Assembly: GCF_007004135.1 (NCBI RefSeq)
Contig: NZ_VJMG01000026.1
Coordinates: 1 to 48,703, forward strand
DNA from: Affinirhizobium straminoryzae
GTDB lineage: Bacteria; Pseudomonadota; Alphaproteobacteria; Rhizobiales; Rhizobiaceae
Length of the DNA: 48,703 nucleotides
Reading direction: 5' to 3'
Positions 45,884-48,703 of the stretch are shown one piece after another. The stretch's first letter is position 1, and every line of letters begins with the position of its first letter. A program made the translations under genes and the position numbers. Below the pieces are notes generated by a model, which was given only the letters and a program-made list of their open reading frames with translations, did not search any database and was not told where the DNA came from.

Positions 45884-46033
45884 CGGTAGCGTTACCTCTT
45901 TAGCCGCGAGCAGGCCGAATGCCTGTCGCTGCCCTTCGATGTGGTAAGCGCTCCAACCGCGTTCAAGAAAGCCCCCGCCCAAATCGGCGAAGGCCCTGAA
46001 ACCATTTGCACAAATCCTGATATAGCCCGGATT

Positions 46034-47314
46034 TCAGGCGCTCTTGCCGCCCTTGATCACCCGCGGCACCACCGGCTTCCGTACGCCCTTGGTGTGCTGG
46101 CTGGCAAAGGAGAGGATTCGGGGAGCGATCTCGCGACGGAAGCGCGAGCCGTTGAACACGCCGTAATGGCCGACATCCGGCTGCACGTAATGCAGGCGCA
46201 TCTCCTGCGGAATGGCGGTGCAGATTGTCTGCGCTGCTTCCGTCTGGCCGACGCCGGAAATATCGTCATTCTCGCCTTCGATGGTGAGAAGTGCCACGTT
46301 GCGGATCTTCGTGGTATCGACCGGGCGGCCGCGATGCAGCATCTCGCCCTTCGGCAGGGAGTGCTTGATGAAGACCGTATCCACCGTCTGCAGATAGAAC
46401 TCGGCCGTCAGGTCCATCACCGCCAGATATTCGTCGTAGAAGTCACGATGCTTCTCGGCCGACTCGCCGTCGTTCTTTACCAGATGCTCGTAGAAATCTT
46501 TGTGGGCAATGAGATGCCGGTCCAGATTCATCGACATGAAGCCGGAGAGCTGCAGGAAGCCCGGATAGACGGGGCGCATGAAACCGGCCTGCGGCCAGGG
46601 CACCGTCATGATGACATTGTCCTTGAACCACTTCAGCGGGCGTTCCTGCGCCAGCTGGTTGACGGCCGTCGGATTGATACGGGTATCGATCGGCCCACCC
46701 ATCAACGTCATCGAGGCCGGCGCAAGCGGATCCTCGGCCGTTTCCATCAGGGCAACCGCCGCCAGAACCGGCACGGAGGGCTGACAGACGGCGACCACAT
46801 GGGTGTTGGGGCCAAGGTGATGGATCATCTCCACGACATAGTCGATGTAATCGTCGAGATCGAAGAGGCCTTCGGTGACCGGTACGTTGCGGGCATCCTG
46901 CCAGTCGGTGATGTAGACCTCGGCACCCTGCATCAGGGCTTCGACCGTGCCGCGCAGCAGCGTGGCATAATGACCGGACATCGGCGCAACGACCAGGATC
47001 TTCGGGCCCCTCTCCGTACCTTTCGGCAAATCCCGCTCGAAATACAGAAGATCACAGAAGGGCTTGGACCACACGACCTTCTCGGTCACCGACACTGTTT
47101 CCCCGTTGACGGTGGTGGTCGGCAGGCCGAATTCCGGCTTGCCATAGCGACGGGTGATCCGCTCGAACACTTCGAGACCGGCGGCCATGGTGCGGCCGAA
47201 GGTAGTCTGCGAGAAGGGGTTCAGCGGATTGCTGTAGAGGAAGCGGAGTGTTTCCGTTGCTGCGCGGTAAGGCGCCATGGCCGCGTGGTTCAACTCATAG
47301 AGCTGGTAAAACAT
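46034..47314 (-). CDS. phaZ: Intracellular poly(3-hydroxybutyrate) depolymerase PhaZ
   Basis: Degrades stored polyhydroxybutyrate granules inside the cell. It has 426 residues, the PhaZ1 type without signal peptide. The nucleophile is a Cys, not Ser: Cys177 in VVAVCQPSVP. Candidate Asp is in GENDDISG and His in PDVGHYGVFNG. AAAGGTGG precedes the ATG. In rhizobia this enzyme supplies carbon during starvation and inside hosts. Confidence 0.94.
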   Translation of the reverse strand: MFYQLYELNHAAMAPYRAATETLRFLYSNPLNPFSQTTFGRTMAAGLEVFERITRRYGKPEFGLPTTTVNGETVSVTEKVVWSKPFCDLLYFERDLPKGTERGPKILVVAPMSGHYATLLRGTVEALMQGAEVYITDWQDARNVPVTEGLFDLDDYIDYVVEMIHHLGPNTHVVAVCQPSVPVLAAVALMETAEDPLAPASMTLMGGPIDTRINPTAVNQLAQERPLKWFKDNVIMTVPWPQAGFMRPVYPGFLQLSGFMSMNLDRHLIAHKDFYEHLVKNDGESAEKHRDFYDEYLAVMDLTAEFYLQTVDTVFIKHSLPKGEMLHRGRPVDTTKIRNVALLTIEGENDDISGVGQTEAAQTICTAIPQEMRLHYVQPDVGHYGVFNGSRFRREIAPRILSFASQHTKGVRKPVVPRVIKGGKSA

Positions 47315-47466
47315 GCAAGGCCACCTTTCTTGTTGGTCTTGGGTCGTCGCGTTCCGGACGTGCCGAAATCTCTAGCATGGGAGGGGTAAACTAACAGGTT
47401 ACAGGTGCAGCGCAACATGACCGAAAGGCGCTGTACTTTCGTAACACTCTGCATCACGGGGCTTGA

Positions 47467-47631
47467 TCAGGACTTGCGCGACCGGGCGGCTCCGCTCGAC
47501 CCCTGCCCTCTTCCCTGAGCCTTGTCCTTGAAGATATTGGCATAAGCGCCCGCCGAACGCGGCTTTCCACCCAGCAGGTGAAGAAAGTGTTTCACGTGAA
47601 TCAATCCACAGAAAAGATTCACGTGAAACAT
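47467..47631 (-). CDS. Possible small protein downstream of gyrB
   Basis: A 54-residue frame starting at ATG 47631, seven bases after the gyrB stop, or 42 residues from an in-frame GTG at 47595. The C-terminal part reads LLGGKPRSAGAYANIFKDK and then a Gly/Arg/Ser tail with net positive charge. Codon third positions are less GC-rich than neighbouring genes, and no ribosome site is obvious, so it may be chance. The longer form would read through both parS-like arms. Confidence 0.28.
   Translation of the reverse strand: MFHVNLFCGLIHVKHFLHLLGGKPRSAGAYANIFKDKAQGRGQGSSGAARSRKS
47588..47630. repeat. parS: Inverted repeat of two parS-like sites
   Basis: Arms GTTTCACGTGAATC (47589-47602) and GATTCACGTGAAAC (47616-47629) are perfect reverse complements over 14 bp with a 13-base spacer. 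Each arm resembles the ParB centromere site TGTTTCACGTGAAACA: 47588-47603 matches 15 of 16 bases, 47615-47630 matches 14 of 16. It lies directly after gyrB. As RNA it would also form a stable hairpin and might end the gyrB message, though no T-run follows. Confidence 0.65.
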
Positions 47632-47638
47632 ATTTTGA

Positions 47639-48703
<1,065 letters not shown>

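Larger units (their letters stand above)
47315..47638. other. Intergenic region between phaZ and gyrB
   Basis: 324 bp without an established gene. The half next to phaZ must hold its promoter, which I could not place. The half next to gyrB contains the parS-like inverted repeat (47588-47630) and an overlapping 54-codon frame on the minus strand. No T-run terminator for gyrB is visible. Confidence 0.7.

Noticed and set aside
47602..47610. DnaA box in the spacer of the parS-like repeat
   Set aside because: CAATCCACA matches TTATCCACA at only 7 of 9 positions and stands alone.

Overview
This is a GC-rich, gene-dense stretch of a Rhizobiaceae-type (Agrobacterium/Rhizobium/Sinorhizobium-like) primary chromosome. 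The assignment rests on gene content and order: a hisB-DUF2628-hisH-hisA-hisF-hisE-coaA operon beside hslVU, pckA divergent from chvI-chvG, the HprK/EIIA-Man/HPr block after chvG, a tsaE-amgK fusion next to murU, addB-addA-trxA, trpF-trpB-trpA-accD-folC, and gyrB near phaZ. I cannot fix the genus from sequence alone. There are no tRNA or rRNA genes, insertion sequences, phage genes or CRISPR arrays. It reads as conserved core chromosome, probably not far from the replication origin (gyrB and parS-like sites).

Layout. 0.1-5.5 kb (+): an ornithine cyclodeaminase/mu-crystallin family reductase, hrpB helicase, and the RegB/RegA-type redox pair actS-actR. 5.5-11.8 kb: mmcB (-), an L,D-transpeptidase lipoprotein (+), then malate synthase G, a cytochrome P450 and a secreted DUF1402 protein (all -). 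12-18.7 kb: hslV-hslU (-), diverging from the histidine operon that ends with coaA (+). 18.8-21.5 kb (-): alkB, arfB, pckA. 21.8-39.4 kb (+): chvI-chvG, hprK, EIIA-Man, HPr, ahcY, a DivL-like kinase, tsaE/amgK, murU, addB-addA, trxA. 39.5-48.7 kb (-): folC, accD, trpA, trpB, trpF, a zinc metallopeptidase, DUF2852, phaZ, a possible tiny gene and the 3' part of gyrB.

How the genes fit together. One theme is envelope and carbon sensing: ChvG/ChvI, the transporter-less phosphotransfer proteins, PckA and PhaZ link acid/envelope sensing to gluconeogenesis and storage polymer use. AmgK-MurU recycles peptidoglycan sugars, and the L,D-transpeptidase crosslinks or anchors the wall. A second theme is genome maintenance: AddAB, MmcB, AlkB, GyrB, the DivL-like cell-cycle protein, and an inverted pair of near-consensus parS sequences just downstream of gyrB.

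The least explained signals are the parS-like inverted repeat (47588-47630) with a small overlapping reading frame, the operator-like palindrome and three-hairpin leader before ahcY, a 16-bp palindrome between trpA and accD, and an AT-rich inverted repeat between pckA and chvI. I found no clearly new multi-gene system; most of the window is ordinary housekeeping DNA. Family names come from recognising motifs by eye, not from database searches.
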